Of a DNA stretch of 64,000 nucleotides, positions 31,156-44,050 are shown in pieces. Source of the stretch: Blasia pusilla (Eukaryota; Marchantiophyta; Marchantiopsida; Blasiales). The DNA lies in assembly GCA_050084515.1 (NCBI GenBank), contig CM114271.1, positions 45,570,001-45,634,000 on the forward strand, read 5' to 3'. Positions within the stretch are counted from its first letter, which is position 1; each line of letters begins with the position of its first letter. The notes under the pieces were generated by a model. It made no database searches. It was not told the DNA's origin and saw only the letters and a program-made list of their open reading frames with translations. A program made the position numbers and the translations under genes.

Positions 31156-34100
31156 ACGAACTTAAAATCACGGCAACTTTCTAAGGATAATCTTTGCACT
31201 ATAGATCTAGAATCCCATCACCAATTCCCCTATCAATTTAATCCTTTGTCATTAGTAAGGTGTCTTAATACTCTTTCTTTGATGCTCTTCAACAAACTTG
31301 GATAAATCATAAAGCAAAGAAAAAATTGTGCACAACTACAAGATTATGGTCATTAAAACCAAAGGGTCCATGACTAGATATATCAATTTCCTTATGGTGA
31401 AAACTAAGTGTGACATGGAAACTCAAGATGGCATTCGTAAGGTATTGATCTATTGGGCTGAAAGAGTAATAATTCCTAAAATAAGATAGAGCTACTTTAT
31501 CTATCGAACCAATTCAACCATAGTCATAATTTTTTCCCCTAGGAGAGGGCATCTTGGTAATTTTGAAATGGGAATAATAGTCTACTACCCTTAATCCAAT
31601 CCAACAACCCTACATTTCAATGCATAGATATTTTCTCCATTTCAATCCAATTAGGTTGTGTTAAGAGTTATGAACACATGTGAAATGTAAAGAAGATAAA
31701 AAGCTAATTGTAAATCCTTGCAATCTAGGATACTCAACTAGTTTTACCTAGCTGTAATATTGGTAGTCCAATTTATGGTAGGAAAGCTCTCGTTGGAGGA
31801 CCTAGCAGAAGATCGTGATCCTTGATGAACTCGTTGATATTCGTCAAAAGTAGAAGCAATGAGGTTAGATGGAGAATGATTTGAAGGTGTTATGATCCCT
31901 TGTTGATGCTCCTCTAGATCCAGAGCTTCACTCAATGCAATAACAACTTGTTGTATATCTCGTCTATTCATTGCAGAAGGCTCCAAACATGCCATTGCTA
32001 TCTCAACAACTCTCCATGCAGAGTCTAGATTATATTTTGTGGCTAGCGCAAGATCGATTATCTCTTGGATAGAGTTTTTCTGTCGAGAATCTCCCACCTG
32101 TTGCAATAAACTCTTTCATTTTTAGAATTACTCAATAATATGATCTAAAGGGATAAGGGTGCCCTTGTTTCTATAGATTACCAAGAAAACTGAAATTCCG
32201 AAGATCTCATTAGAACCACTAGCAAATAACCAAATTTAAGGCTAAAATCCAATAATGAGGTGAAAGTTCAATTAAAGAGATTTGCAAAAGAAAAAGAATT
32301 CTAAATTCCTAACATTGGAATCAAGAATCCTTTTCATGCACATGGATATTAAGACACAAGTAAAAATTAAGGAATCATTTGAGTAGTAGTGGCCATGTGT
32401 AGTCCATACTTTCTTTGATTGTAGGTGATGATGATTTCATACAACCTTTTCCCTTCTTTTTGTGATTGATGTAACGAGGCAAAATAGAGGGAGGAAACAT
32501 GACAATAAAGTCATGTCATTAAAGCATGTATTATTTTCATACAATTGCACTTACCCAATCTATGAGAGTGGATGTCACGCCATTTGGAAATTGAATTGTG
32601 TTGTATTTTTTTCCAGTGATAACTTCAAGCAAAACAACGCCAAAGCTGTAGACGTCACTCTTTAAGTTCAATCGATTCTCCTTGAAGTACCTGACCAATG
32701 ACCACCCCAAGTTCTATCTTAAACATGAAGATATTTTATGAGGTTGTGGAAATTTTTTGAATTTAGGAAGCATGGATGGTCTAAGTGGAGAAGAGACTTA
32801 CTCTGGATCAAGATAGCCGAAGGAACCCTTCACTCCAGTTATAATCTCAATTTGATTATCCTGGGTTGTGCTTTTTGAAATGCCAAAATCTGATATTTTG
32901 GCCATGAGCTTATCGGCCAATAAAATATTGCTTGGTTTTATGTCTCGATGAATAACGGAGGGAGAGCAAGAATGATGCAAGTACTCGATTCCTGGAGAAA
33001 TATAGAAGCCACAAACAGAAAAAACAATTGTATATCTTCTCATGAGTTGTGGGATGATTTTGGGTATGAAATAAAATGGATGGAATGAAGAGGTTATTAG
33101 AGTGAGAAAAAGGAAATGCTTACCATAGAGGTGCTCTTGCAAAGTCCCTTGAGACATGAATACATATACTAAAACTCGCTCATTTTCTTCCTTGCAATAA
33201 CCTACAAAAGATACCAAATTTTTGTGGTGTAATCTTGACAGGAGCATTACCTAGCCACATCCACCACCAAATGTTGAATGAGATTCAAAGCTCAGTAATT
33301 GAAAGTGTCTATAGTTAAGCCTAGAAAGACTTTGAATGCCAACCATAATCATGCTTTTGGTTTGTTGTGGATCATAAGTTTGTATGATCTTTTACACTTA
33401 TTTCCAATTAATCAAAATCTTAGTGATGCTTGATCCTACTTTGACATATGAATTGGTTGATGACGACGTGATTTACCTCGTTCAAAAATTCCTTTTCTCC
33501 TTGGTGAGAATTTCCTTTGTTTACTTTCACTGCAACCCCTTGACCGTCAGGCAGTTGTCCGTAGTAAACATCTCCGTAGCCACCTTTACCAATTTTTCTT
33601 GAAAAGTTGTTTGTGGCATGAAGTATCTCGATTTTTGAGAAAGAAATAGGTTGGTTTGGATCTCTAGGCTTGTTTGAAAATGAATAAACCCCATGGGCAA
33701 CAACTTTCACATCAGATTCACCTGGACTAACAAAAAGAACCCATTCAATACTCACAAATAGAAGAGCAGGCCCTTCGTAGGAAACCATTTGAGCGGCAGA
33801 TCGTAATGCTCCCAAAAAAGCAGCTCCTTGCATCCGATCGAGCCAATTTCCTGAGATGTGCGCTTTTCCGTCGTATTTTGGTCGTGACAGTGCCCCGCCC
33901 TACGGGCCGGAAAACATAAAGATATTCATTGAATTTAGGACTAGACTACATATTATAAAAATTCACATAAGTAGACAACCATTACTCGATTGAGTAAGTA
34001 TTTTCATACCTTGATGTTTGGAATTCTTCCTCTTTCTATACACACAAATTAAAATCATCGCTAGAAGTAGTAGCCGAAGTGCGCCACCTATTGCTGCACC

Positions 34101-34672
34101 CACTATGGGCCCAATATTGGAGCTTAAGCCCTTGGAAGGAGATCTTGGTGAGGACGATGGTCGTAAGCAGGAATTTCCTCCAAAACAGAGGTATGGATTA
34201 TCATTTGCCCTGTAAAAATTCCAAAATAAGCAATGTTATTTTTGTAGATTAACAATGTCCTTGATCATTCAATCATTTGAAACTTGATCATTCACTCCCT
34301 TATATACAACACGTATCATTGAATTGCAACTTAATTACGACTATAAAGGAGAGGAAGGATTTCCTACGAAAAAGTCAATGTGCCCGTATCAATTTTCTTC
34401 GATAGACCTCATGGTAGATCTCCCTCCAAGAGGTTATGATCCAAATTTCTGGACAATATGCACAAAATACCATAGTTACATGCCACTCATCCATTGTATA
34501 GTTAAGACAAACAATTTGTAATATTTTTGGTCATAACAGTATCTATCTTCTAATCTAGATAATGAAAAATAAATTCTTAAGGTGATCTTAACAACTACAA
34601 CTTCAAATTGTGATCCAAATCTTTCTACTTTTCTTGAATAGATTATCAATATCATAATTGGTGTCTTATGAT
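31156..34672 (-). repeat. Left arm of a large inverted duplication (receptor kinase)
   Basis: Sequence from 34672 back to 31156 is the reverse complement of 36932-40709, with scattered substitutions and indels. The outer boundary is defined by ACGAACTTAAAATCAC at 31156 and its complement ending at 40709; the inner boundary by ATCATAAGACACCAATTATG at 36932 and its complement ending at 34672. The spacer is about 2.26 kb. Confidence 0.88.
31744..34212 (-). pseudogene. Malectin-type receptor-like kinase, left copy (kinase half only, one exon deleted)
   Basis: Exons on the - strand in order are as follows. The TM exon (about 34212-34015) has GNSCLRPSSS, IGPIVGAAIGGAL and LLLAMILICVYRKRK. The glycine-loop exon (33833 to about 33475) has FSRKIGKGGYGDVYYG and VAVKVNKG (catalytic Lys), with an intact GAG|GTAAAT donor. 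The next exon (33248-33122) is SRLHHKNLVSFVGYC. The catalytic exon (about 32996-32803) has VIHRDIKPSNILL, DFGISK and FGYLDPE. An exon near 32697-32550 has NLKSDVYSFGVV. The last exon is 32099-31744. The exon corresponding to 38595-38669 of the other copy is missing through a 405-bp deletion, which would break the kinase fold. The invariant arginine-proline-aspartate near the C-lobe is changed (RRDIQQ instead of RPDIQQ). Confidence 0.8.
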
Positions 34673-36147
34673 CCTTTTGCTGAGGAATCCGTATGCTGAG
34701 GGCTGGAGCTTGCCGCTTGGGCAACTTTTTTCTACTTCATTGCATTGAATCAGCTCTGCGGCTTCTGAGGGAATGAATAGCCCTAGAATCATCTGCGTAG
34801 AGGCGAGGCCCGAGCCTTAAATCGTATGCAGCTACAGTTTGGCGATTCGAAATTGAGTGAACTAGGGAATGAGGACGCGGAAGGAAAGTAGAGAGCTAAA
34901 AGAGGATATGATCATCTCTGGCAGGACTTGTGAGCTTCTGCTCGTCCTATTCCCCCAGTCAAACAATCTCCTCAGTCGGATGAAGAACCGGTAGGCGAAT
35001 TCGTCCTATTAGTTTCCAGTAACATCTGAGCATTTGACTAGCATCTCACATTTGAAAGAAACAAGTCAATTAGATTTTGCGCGTGTGAGGGGAATTTAGA
35101 AACAGGTTCCCATGTGGTCTGGGTACAACAACAGCGTGTCAATTCCAGATTCATAGGAGAGCACAGCGGTAAGTTGAACTCAATCCACTCCGAGTTGTCT
35201 GCTCAACGCATTTCAAGAACTTCTCTTGGACCATTCCTGTCTCTCCGTAAGCCTGTGTATCCCAATTGGTATTTCTATTCAACGTCAATGTCACATATAC
35301 TTAAGGGTGACTCATGGCAGTAAGGAAATGTCCTAGCAAATCCGGCGGCTTCATGGCGTTTCGATTCCAGGCATGGAATCTTGTAAAGTCGATGGCAGTT
35401 TTGTTTCCCTGGCAGAAATAGACTGCAGAGATAACGTCGAGCGACATCCTCTCTTCCATTACGGATTCATTGCCGTAAGGTCGAGGGACCTGGCTGTCGC
35501 CAATTAATCAACGCAGGTTTTGAGTGCGTAACGGAAACTTGTCCGATTATGACTCCGCATGCCCTTGGGACCAGGCGAACCATTGATTTTGTTTGGCAAC
35601 TCTCTCGTATCTCTGGCAATCATAGAAGAAGTGTTTCTCACTTTTATAGGACTTAATGTTGTGAGTTCCATTCCGATGTACACTGCCGGATCAGTGCAGC
35701 GCTAACTTCAGCACAACTCGAAAGATGATCGGCTTCGTTTGTGGCCTTTGCGCGACGCTCACGGGCCGACGATATGAAGTATTGATCGTAAATGTCCTCA
35801 ACGGGATTGATCACAGGAGATGGAGCGAGTGAAGCTTGCAATAGATGTGAAACAAGTTTCGGCACTGAGTAAATTCGGAGCAGAGATTTCTCAATGACAC
35901 AGTCGTGACGGAGAAATATTGCGCATTAAGTAGTATTTGGACTGCGTGGCAAACTGGGATGAGTGAAGATGGAATCCAATATCATATGACAGGAGTTTGT
36001 AGTGGAGGGAGAGGGAAATTAATTCGATTTGATTTCCTCATGTGCAGAAAGTGTTCGATAGACGCTCATGGGAGATACAATTTGACGTAGAAGCAGAAAG
36101 TCCGAACAACACAAGGTGATCATTAACTACGCCGCCTTATTTGGAAA
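34673..36147. other. Spacer of the inverted duplication, upstream part
   Basis: No gene is recognised. GC content is higher than in the arms. The sequence may hold the promoter and 5' leader of the receptor kinase whose first exon starts at 36148 or 36172, but no clear TATA box was singled out. Confidence 0.4.
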
Positions 36148-36900
36148 ATGTCGTCGGTACGGCTGCACACAATGAGTCGAGGACGTGCGGGGGAAGTCCT
36201 GTTCTGTGTGGTCGTGTGGTGTTTGAGTTTTCTGCAGACGACGAACGCTCAAATAGGTACTTCCATCTTCAAGTTCGTAGCTGAATTGCCTCGCAGTTCT
36301 GGCACAATTCGAGGATACTTGAATCATGTCAAGCCAATTCTTCTTGAGCCATTGGTGAAGGGAATTTAGGACCTAAATAGGATTGTGCGTGCAGCTTCTT
36401 TCGGGTTGGTTTCAGCATATTTGTGGTAACTACAGAGACTCGTTCGATCTTTGAGCGCAGGTTTCATCAGCATCGATTGCGGCACGGGTTCCAACTACAC
36501 TGACAATCGCAAGAGTTTTTGGGTAAACGATGAAAGATACAGAATGGCATAGTAGATATCTCGGGAGCGAATCTCAACACAAATCAAGTGAATGATATTG
36601 GCCCGCAGTTGCAGACGATCAGATACTTCCCTGGGACCCAGAGCAAGTCGTGTTACATGATTCCTGAAGTCGAAGCGAACCAGTTGTACCTTGTTCGCTT
36701 GATGTTCCTCGCTGGTGACTTGACTTCCAAGCTGGGGAAATCGATCACCTTCGGCGTGACACTTGGAAATTACCGGTGGGAGGATGTTGTAATCGATGAT
36801 CCTCTCACTCCTGTGATCATGGAAGCTGTACTTACAACGATGATGAGTCCGTGGCCTAAAATGAGTCTGAAAGTGTTTAAAATTTCAGATAATCATTGAT
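36148..36900 (+). pseudogene. Receptor kinase ectodomain exons: signal peptide and malectin-like domain
   Basis: Exon 1 encodes a signal peptide (MSRGRAGEVL, hydrophobic FCVVVWCLSFL, cleavage near TTNAQ) and ends at a GTACTT donor at 36258. Exon 2 starts at 36461 after GAGCGCAG and encodes the start of a malectin-like domain: GFISIDCGTGSNYTDNRKSF, then after a one-base frameshift near 36543 DISGANLNTNQVNDIGPQLQ, TIRYFPGTQSKSCYMIP and YLVRLMFLAGD. This is the usual N-terminus of plant LRR/malectin receptor kinases. The remaining malectin and LRR exons are absent: the inverted arm begins at 36932. Sequence points to a chimeric or truncated gene. Confidence 0.75.
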
Positions 36901-36931
36901 AGTTAGGTTTTTCATGGTAAAGTTGTCTGCA

Positions 36932-39900
36932 ATCATAAGACACCAATTATGATATTGATGATCTATTCAAGAAAAATAGAAATAATTTGGATCACAATTT
37001 GAAGTTGCAGTTATTAAGATCACCTTCAGATTTTTTTTCATTATCTAGATTAGAAGATAGATATTGTTATGACCAAAAATATTACAAATTGTTTGTCTTA
37101 ACTATACTATGGATGAGTGGCATGTAACTATGGTATTTTGTGCATATTGTCCATAAATTTGGATCATAACCTCTTGGAGGGAGATCAACCACAAGGTCTA
37201 TCAAAGAAAATTGATACCGGCACATTGACTTTTTAGTAGGAAATCCTTCCTCTCCCTTTTAGTCCTAATTAAGTTGCAATTCAATGATACGTGTTGTATA
37301 TAAGGGAGTGAATGATTAAGTTTGAAATGATTGAATGATCAAGGACATTGTTAATCTACAAAAATAACATTGCTTATTTTGGAATTTTTACAGGGCAAAT
37401 GATAATCCACCTCTGTTTTGGAGGAAATTCCTGCTTACGACCATCATCCTCACCAAGATCTCCTTCCAAGGGCTTAAGCTCCAATATTGGGCCCATAGTG
37501 GGTGCAACAATAGGTGGCGCACTTGGGCTACTACTTCTAGCGATGATTTTAATTTGTGTGTATAGAAAGAGGAAGAATTCCAAACATCAAGGTATGAAAA
37601 TACTTACTCAATCAAGTAATGGTTGTCTACTTATGTGAATTTTTATAATATGTAGTCTAGTCCTGAATTCAATGAATATCTTTATGTTTTCCTTCCTGCT
37701 CTTCTATTTGTGAATATTGAATGGGTTCTTTTTGTTAGTCCAGATGAATCTGATGTGAAAGTTGTTGCCCATGGGGTTTATTCATTTTCAAACAAGCCTA
37801 GAGATCCAAACCAACCTATTTCTTTCTCAAAAATCGAGATACTTCATGCCACAAACAACTTTTCAAGAAAAATTGGTAAAGGTGGCTACGGAGATGTTTA
37901 CTACGGACAACTGCCTGATGGTCAAGAGGTTGCAGTGAAAGTAAACAAAGGAAATTCTCACCAAGGAGAAAAGGAATTTTTGAACGAGGGAAATCACGTT
38001 GTCATCAACCAATTCATATGTCAAAGTAGGATCAAGCATCACTAAGATTTTGATTAATTGGAAATAAGTGTAAAAGATCATACAAACTTATGATCCACAA
38101 CAAACCAAAAGCATGATTATGGTTGGCATTCAAAGTCTTTCTAGGCTTAACTATAGACACTTTCAATTACTAAGCTTTGAATCTCATTCAACATTTGGTG
38201 GTGGATGTGGCTAGGTAATGCTCCTGTCAAGATTACACCACAAAAATTTGGTGTCTTTTGTAGGTTATTGCAAGGAAGAAAATGATCGAGTTTTAGTATA
38301 TGTATTCATGTCTCAAGGGACTTTGCAAGAGCACCTCTATGGTAAGCATTTCCTTTTTCTCACTCTAATAACCTCTTCATTCCATCCATTTTATTTCATA
38401 CCCAAAATCATCCCACAACTCATGAGAAGATATACAATTTTTCCTTTGAGAAATGGTTCAAAGGTTCTATTATTTGCTTTATTGAAAGGAAATTGTTTTG
38501 ATGGAGGGAAAAAATCTTGGAATATTGGGAATAAACTTGAGTGTGTTCATGAGATTCCCTAATTTCCACCAACTTGTTTCTCTCTTTGAAATAGGTGAAG
38601 GAGGGACTGCTGTACCACAACCACTAGATTGGCGAACAAGATTAGATATTGTCCTCAACGCTACTCGAGGTGATGATGATATTGGGATTTAGCATGCATC
38701 TAAATTCATGCATATGGATCATAGTGTTAGGGAGATGTGTGCATTTAGAGCACTTATACCTTTCAAATGAAGGATGTGTGATTCTCTTTACTCAAGAAGA
38801 GTCCTTCATGCGATCAATTCATTGTTCTACTCTAACTACTACAAGTTTTTTCTGTTTGTGGCTTCTATATTTCTCCAGGAATCGAGTACTTGCATCATTC
38901 TTGCTCTCCCTCCGTTATTCATCGAGACATAAAACCAAGCAATATTTTATTGGCCGATAAGCTTATGGCCAAAATATCAGATTTTGGCATTTCAAAAAGC
39001 ACAACCCAGGATAATCAAATTGAGATTATAACTGGAGTGAAGGGTTCCTTCGGCTATCTTGATCCAGAGTAAGTCTCTTCTCCACTTAGACCATCCATGC
39101 TTCCTAAATTCAAAAAATTTCCACAACCTCATAAAATATCTTCATGTTTAAGATAGAACTTGGGGTGGTCATTGGTCAGGTACTTCAAGGAGAATCGATT
39201 GAACTTAAAGAGTGACGTCTACAGCTTTGGCGTTGTTTTGCTTGAAGTTATCACTGGAAAAAAATACAACACAATTCAATTTCCAAATGGCGTGACATCC
39301 ACTCTCATAGATTGGATAAGTGCAATTGTATGAAAATAATACATGCTTTAATGATAGGACTTTATTGTCATGTTTTCTCCCTCTATTTTGCCTCGTTACA
39401 TCAATCACAAAAAGAAGGGAAAAGGTTGTATGAAATCTTCATCACCTACAATGAAAGAAAGTATGAACTACATATGGGCACTAATACTCAAATGATTCCT
39501 TAATTTTTACTTGTGTCTTAATATCCATGTGCATGAAAAGGATTCTTGATTCCAATGTTAGGAATTTAGAATTTCTTTTTCTTTTGCAAATCTCTTGAAT
39601 TGAACTTTCACCTCATTATTGGATCTTAGCCTTAAATTTGGTTATTTGCTAGTAGTTCTAATGAAATCTTCGGAATTTCATTTTTCTTGGTAATCTATAG
39701 AAACAAGCGCATCCTTATCCCTTTAGATTATGTTATTGAGTAATTCTAAAAATAAAAGAGTTGATTGCAACAGGTGGGAGATTATCGACAGAAAAATTCT
39801 ATCCAAGAGATAATCGATCCTGCGCTAGCCACAAAATATAATCTAGACTGTGCATGGAGAGTTGTTAAGATAGCAATGGCATGTTTGGAGCCTTCTGCAA

Positions 39901-40709
39901 AGGATAGACCAGATATACAACAAGTTGTTATTGCATTGAGTGAAGCTCTGGATCTAGAGGAGCATCAACAAGGGATCATAACACCTTCAAATCATTCTCC
40001 ATCTAACCTCACTGCTTCTACTTTCGACAAATATCAACGAGTTCATCAAGGATCACGATCTTCTGCTAGGTCCTCCAACGAGAGCTTTCCTACCATAAAT
40101 TCGACTACCAATATTACAGCTAGGTAAAACTAGCTGAGTATCCTAGATTGCAAGGATTTACAATTAGCTTTTTATTACATTTCACATGTGTTCATAACTC
40201 TTAACACAACCTAATTGGATTGAAATGGAGAAAATATCTAGGCATTGAATTGTAGGGTTAATGGATTGGATTAAGGATAGTAGAGTATTACTCCCATTTC
40301 AAAATTACCAAGATGCCCTATCCTAGGGGAAAAAATTATGACCATGGTTGAATTGGTTCAATAGATAAAGTAGCTCTATCTTTTTTAGGAATTATTACTC
40401 TTTCAGCCCAATAGATCAATACCTTACGAATGCCATCTTGAGTTTCCATGTCACACTTAGTTTTCACCATAAGGAAATTGATATATCTAGTCATGGACCC
40501 TTTGGTTTTAATGACCATAATCTTTTAGTTGTGCACCATTTTTTTCTTTGCTTTATGATTTATCCAAGTTTGTTGAAGAGCATCAAAGCAAGAGTATTAA
40601 GACACCTTACTAATGACAAAGGATTAAATTGATAGGGGAATTGGTGATGGGATTCTAGATCTATAGTGCAAAGATTATCCTTAGAAAGGTGTCGTGATTT
40701 TAAGTTCGT
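36932..40709 (+). repeat. Right arm of the large inverted duplication
   Basis: Reverse-complement counterpart of 31156-34672. It ends abruptly at 40709 where coiled-coil LTR-element sequence starts, so the duplicated block may once have been longer. Confidence 0.88.
37394..40127 (+). pseudogene. Malectin-type receptor-like kinase, right copy (TM and complete set of kinase exons)
   Basis: Exons inferred from GT-AG junctions are: TM exon 37394-37591; glycine-loop exon about 37738-37988 (IGKGGYGDVYYG, VAVKVNKG); 38215-38341; 38595-38669 (PLDWRTRLDIVLNATR); 38879-39068 (VIHRDIKPSNILL, DFGISK, FGYLDPE); 39180 to about 39320 (LKSDVYSFGVVLLEVITGKK); and 39774-40127 (KDRPDIQQVVIALSEALDLE). The catalytic HRD, DFG and Lys are all present. 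Lesions differ from the left copy: a 2-bp deletion in the TM exon (CCACCTC for CCATACCTC), a splice donor changed from GT to GG after TTGAACGAG (about 37989), and loss of about 145 bp upstream of the glycine-loop exon. Such proteins are plasma-membrane Ser/Thr kinases; this copy is probably not functional. Confidence 0.82.
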
Positions 40710-41684
40710 CTTATGTCTCAGACAGCCCACGATATGGTGTGGTTCTTGAATTTAGCTGTTCCGGTCATGAATCAACTGCAAGATGTCCTCCACCTGGACG
40801 ACACAACGCTGGTGGACAAGTATTTACAAGGCTTACATGACCTCAACTGTCGGGCTTAGGCTTCGTCCAACCATGAAGTACAGTGGAAAGTGGCGGAAAC
40901 AACTCTTCAGTTGCGGGATCAAGAAATCGAAGACACCAAAACCACGCTTCGCAAAGTTCAAAGCGACTTAGTCCAAAATCAGTACGAAGCACGTAATGCA
41001 CGCCAATGGGAGAGCTTGGCGATTAACCTGGAGTGTGGGGCTGATCAGTTAGCTTCGCAGATCAAGGAAGCTTCGCACCTCATTCAACAATATCGACACC
41101 AGATACATCGCGTGCACAACGAATTCAAGAAATTGGCCACCCAACATGCTGAATCTTCGAAACTGCTTCAAGAACAGCAAGAAACAAACAAAGACTTACT
41201 AGCGCAATGGTCAGAGGTTATAGGGAGGATCGCGGTATTGGAAGCGGAGCAAAAACTGCTTAACAAAGTGCAGTTAGGCCCGAAAGATATCAAAGAGTTA
41301 ATCGAGGAAGCTGCCAAGAGTTTCGAAGAACAAATGAATGAAGAAATCGACTACATCAACAAACATTGGAAGCGCCAATTTGACAATCATACAAAGTCTC
41401 TTCCCGAAGTTGTACCCACTCTTTCAATTACTCTTGAAGACTTACCAGTATTTACTCCATCTGATGTCTTAGTCCAGAACGAAGTACTAGGGAGTAAATT
41501 AGTTGTTAACAAGTCGCGAGAAAGAATGCGCAATCACACCCCTAACATTATCAACAAACCTTCTACTATTCACGGTCGTTTTGTGCCTACATCTGAATTT
41601 GATAGTTTAGATGATACTTTTATGGAGATAGGAGAAACATCATGAAGTGTTCGCCGGGGCGGCTCACATTTGAGGGAGGGGGTA
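40710..41684 (+). mobile_element. Partial internal region of a coiled-coil LTR element (upstream copy)
   Basis: This matches the 3' part of the internal region at 44028-45440 and joins directly to the LTR at 41685. The arrangement partial internal, LTR, internal, LTR suggests a tandem element produced by recombination through shared LTRs. It ends with a polypurine tract (GAGGGAGGGGGTA) before the LTR. Confidence 0.75.
40890..41645 (+). CDS. Coiled-coil protein of a non-autonomous LTR element (upstream copy, 5'-truncated)
   Basis: This open frame of 251 codons is strongly predicted by eye to be helical and heptad-rich: LRDQEIEDTKTTLRKVQSDL, ASQIKEASHLIQQYRHQIHR, LLQEQQETNKDLLAQWSEVI, EAAKSFEEQMNEEIDYINKH. 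It ends GETS-stop at 41643-41645. The N-terminal part (QLQDVLHLDDTTLVDKYLQG, with a stop near 40859) lies upstream in frame with the homologue at 44051. No protease, RT or integrase motif is present. It is possibly a gag-like capsid protein, but no zinc knuckle is seen. Confidence 0.6.
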   Translation: MAETTLQLRDQEIEDTKTTLRKVQSDLVQNQYEARNARQWESLAINLECGADQLASQIKEASHLIQQYRHQIHRVHNEFKKLATQHAESSKLLQEQQETNKDLLAQWSEVIGRIAVLEAEQKLLNKVQLGPKDIKELIEEAAKSFEEQMNEEIDYINKHWKRQFDNHTKSLPEVVPTLSITLEDLPVFTPSDVLVQNEVLGSKLVVNKSRERMRNHTPNIINKPSTIHGRFVPTSEFDSLDDTFMEIGETS

Positions 41685-42941
41685 TGTGATACCCACAATT
41701 TTGTACTCTTGAAGAATATATCTTTTTATTCAACGAAGACTCTTGTATATTATGATTTTTATTATGATTATTTATTATTATGAAGAAGAATGAGTGAATC
41801 ACGAAGCTCCTAGGACAAGGCAGAGAGATGGAAGATCAAGGATTTGCCTTAGAGGAGAGGAAAACACAAAACGAAGTCTCAAGACTCAGAACGAAGCTTA
41901 ACGAAGCTCAACGAAGATGTACGAAGCTCTGTTTTTGAAGTACTTTGCTACATAACGAAGCATCACGAAGAAAAGAAGAAAGAAGTACTTCGCTCTTGCA
42001 CGAAGAACGAAGCACCAGAATTAAGAACGAAGCATGAAGTACTTCGTCCTCGAAACAAGAGGAAGAGCTTCGTCCTCAAGGGAAGAAGAAGAAGTCCAAA
42101 CTTCGCAGCGAAGTGAAGCTAAGAAGGACTGTGATTTCAAGCGACACATAGTTAGAACAATTAGACTAGGAAAGGGCGCGACCCTTTGTATTAAATTGGT
42201 AGTTAGGACAGTTTTGTACTACGGATTCACAGGGATCACAGGAAAAGCTAAGAGAACCATAGATCTAGGTAGTTAGAAACAGTGAAGAGACACTAGCTTC
42301 ATCAAGAACGTTTCGAATCTTAGGATCACTTCCATTCTAGCAAATATTTAAGAAGCAAGGCAGAAGCCATAATCATCATTCTCTTACGAGGTCCTTATGT
42401 TGTAGGAATGGTCCGAGCAAGAGAGTAGTACCCTCTCGAGCTTGTATACACTTTGTAGCTTTCTCGTTCTTGATGGAGTAGTAAAGCAATCATTCATTCA
42501 TTCTGATGTGCGATGCTTATGTCTGAGTATTCTTTTTGGTGCAGAGTGAAGAGTGAACCATTGGAACCTTTCTCATCAATGAAATAATCAACATGAGTTG
42601 TAAAAAATCTGTTTGATAGAGAGTAGCCTGCCGAGACGGATTGAGTTTCGAAAGTAGGAGAAGCCAACTTCCATGTTGAGATCTCTGTGAGGTTTCTTGA
42701 TGTCGAGAGGAAAATCTACCTGAACATGCTTTCAATTCCACTAGAGAGAATCGAGAAAAGATCCTTTGGTACTAAGAAAGATTAGAAGATATTGATAAGA
42801 CATTGAATATAACTCACACACATTTAAATACAACTATTACAACAGAATTGTAATTCAGAACTCTCTTTTCATCAAACAATGATCCTCTTGGGGATCGAAC
42901 TTATTAAAACGACTATAAACTAGAATCACTTGTACATTACA
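41685..42941 (+). repeat. LTR of the coiled-coil element (5' LTR of the complete unit)
   Basis: TGTGATACCC to TTGTACATTACA, 1,257 bases, preceded by a polypurine tract and matching 45441-46660 along its length. It is rich in CGAAGC/GAAGCGAAG words (41880-42110). Confidence 0.85.
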
Positions 42942-43663
42942 AAGCGCCAGACTAACTGTTGCAGTTCCGGCGCCAACACCAATAGCCGCAAAACGTTGGG
43001 ACTATATAAGCGTCCTTATGGAACCAGACGGGTATTTTCATGGATAGGGTAAACACAAAGTTGCGGAGCAGACCAAAGCGGGGCGTTCACCGAGATCGAC
43101 GTACTAGCATGCCTCGTGAAGACTCCACGCCCATTCTGCGAAGTGCAGCAATGCCTATGGTCAAGCTGTCCCCAGAGCTGGTCGAAGCAATGGAAGAGCG
43201 ATCTTTGGCGACTTTCTTTCAATCAAATTGGACATTGACATCATGAGAAATCCTCGGGGAGCTTCGTTCCTCAACGGTAGCAGCCAAGTTTCGAAGAAAG
43301 GGTCTTTGATATCGAGCTCAGCCCCAACAATGGACATCGGATGATTAGCGAGCCACTTATATGCTCCCGGCTGCTCCAGAGTATGAGTACGATACTGAGG
43401 CCCTGGTGAAACACGAAGATTTGTTGGCACTCGGCCGTGTAACGTCTGATCGTCTGGGCAGGAATGGTTATAAGGCTACGTCGCTATCTCCACCATTGTT
43501 TGGACAGTTTTGTAAGCATTTGATGACGTTATTTTATCCCGCTCGATCTTACTACCTAATAAATAAGCTCGTCAGGATGTGCTATATCCTTTGGAATTAG
43601 CACCTGGACCCCGAAGCACCGGGAGTCAACTTCGCTTCCTTTGTCGACGAGCACGTACGAGAA

Positions 43664-44038
43664 ATGCTGGAGGCACTTCATCCAAGCACAAAGTCATTCT
43701 TATCTCCTTTTTTAATCCATCTATATATTCATAAGCAGGAATTAACGGCAGACGAAGCGCTCGATTGGTCGCAAGTCACTCCCGTCCGCTTACCAAGAAA
43801 GAGCGGAGCGGTCACTAGTGGGAGCCGCGAAGCCACACCGCCACGCAAAGCAGCCCTAAAGCAACATCCGCATACTTCGGCTTCAGGCAAAGTTGAGGAA
43901 TTCACCGAACTGCCGAGACCGAAGCGCGGCAGGGTCAATTTCAAAACACCCTCGGAACTAGAACCTGCTACTCAAGAGGACTCCGATGAGACGCCCCATA
44001 CTAGCAATCACCGTCCTGCACTTCGTCTCATGTCTTAG
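43664..44038 (+). CDS. Basic proline/serine-rich N-terminal part of the coiled-coil element protein
   Basis: A frame of 124 codons. It starts with a helical segment (MLEALHPSTKSFLSPFLIHL), then is rich in basic and Ser/Thr/Pro residues and ends RLMS-stop just 12 bases before the coiled-coil frame at 44051. The short gap and different frame suggest that the two were one protein split by a small indel or stop. No known domain. Confidence 0.45.
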   Translation: MLEALHPSTKSFLSPFLIHLYIHKQELTADEALDWSQVTPVRLPRKSGAVTSGSREATPPRKAALKQHPHTSASGKVEEFTELPRPKRGRVNFKTPSELEPATQEDSDETPHTSNHRPALRLMS

Positions 44039-44050
44039 ACAGCCAACGAT

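Noticed and set aside
34018-34215. Separate + strand gene opposite the receptor kinase TM exon
   Set aside because: It is the complementary strand of the TM exon; the - strand translation gives a signal-anchor and basic stop-transfer sequence continuing into the kinase exons.
42034-42276. 80-codon frame inside the LTR
   Set aside because: It lies within an LTR full of GAAGC repeats and is not preserved in the other LTR copy.
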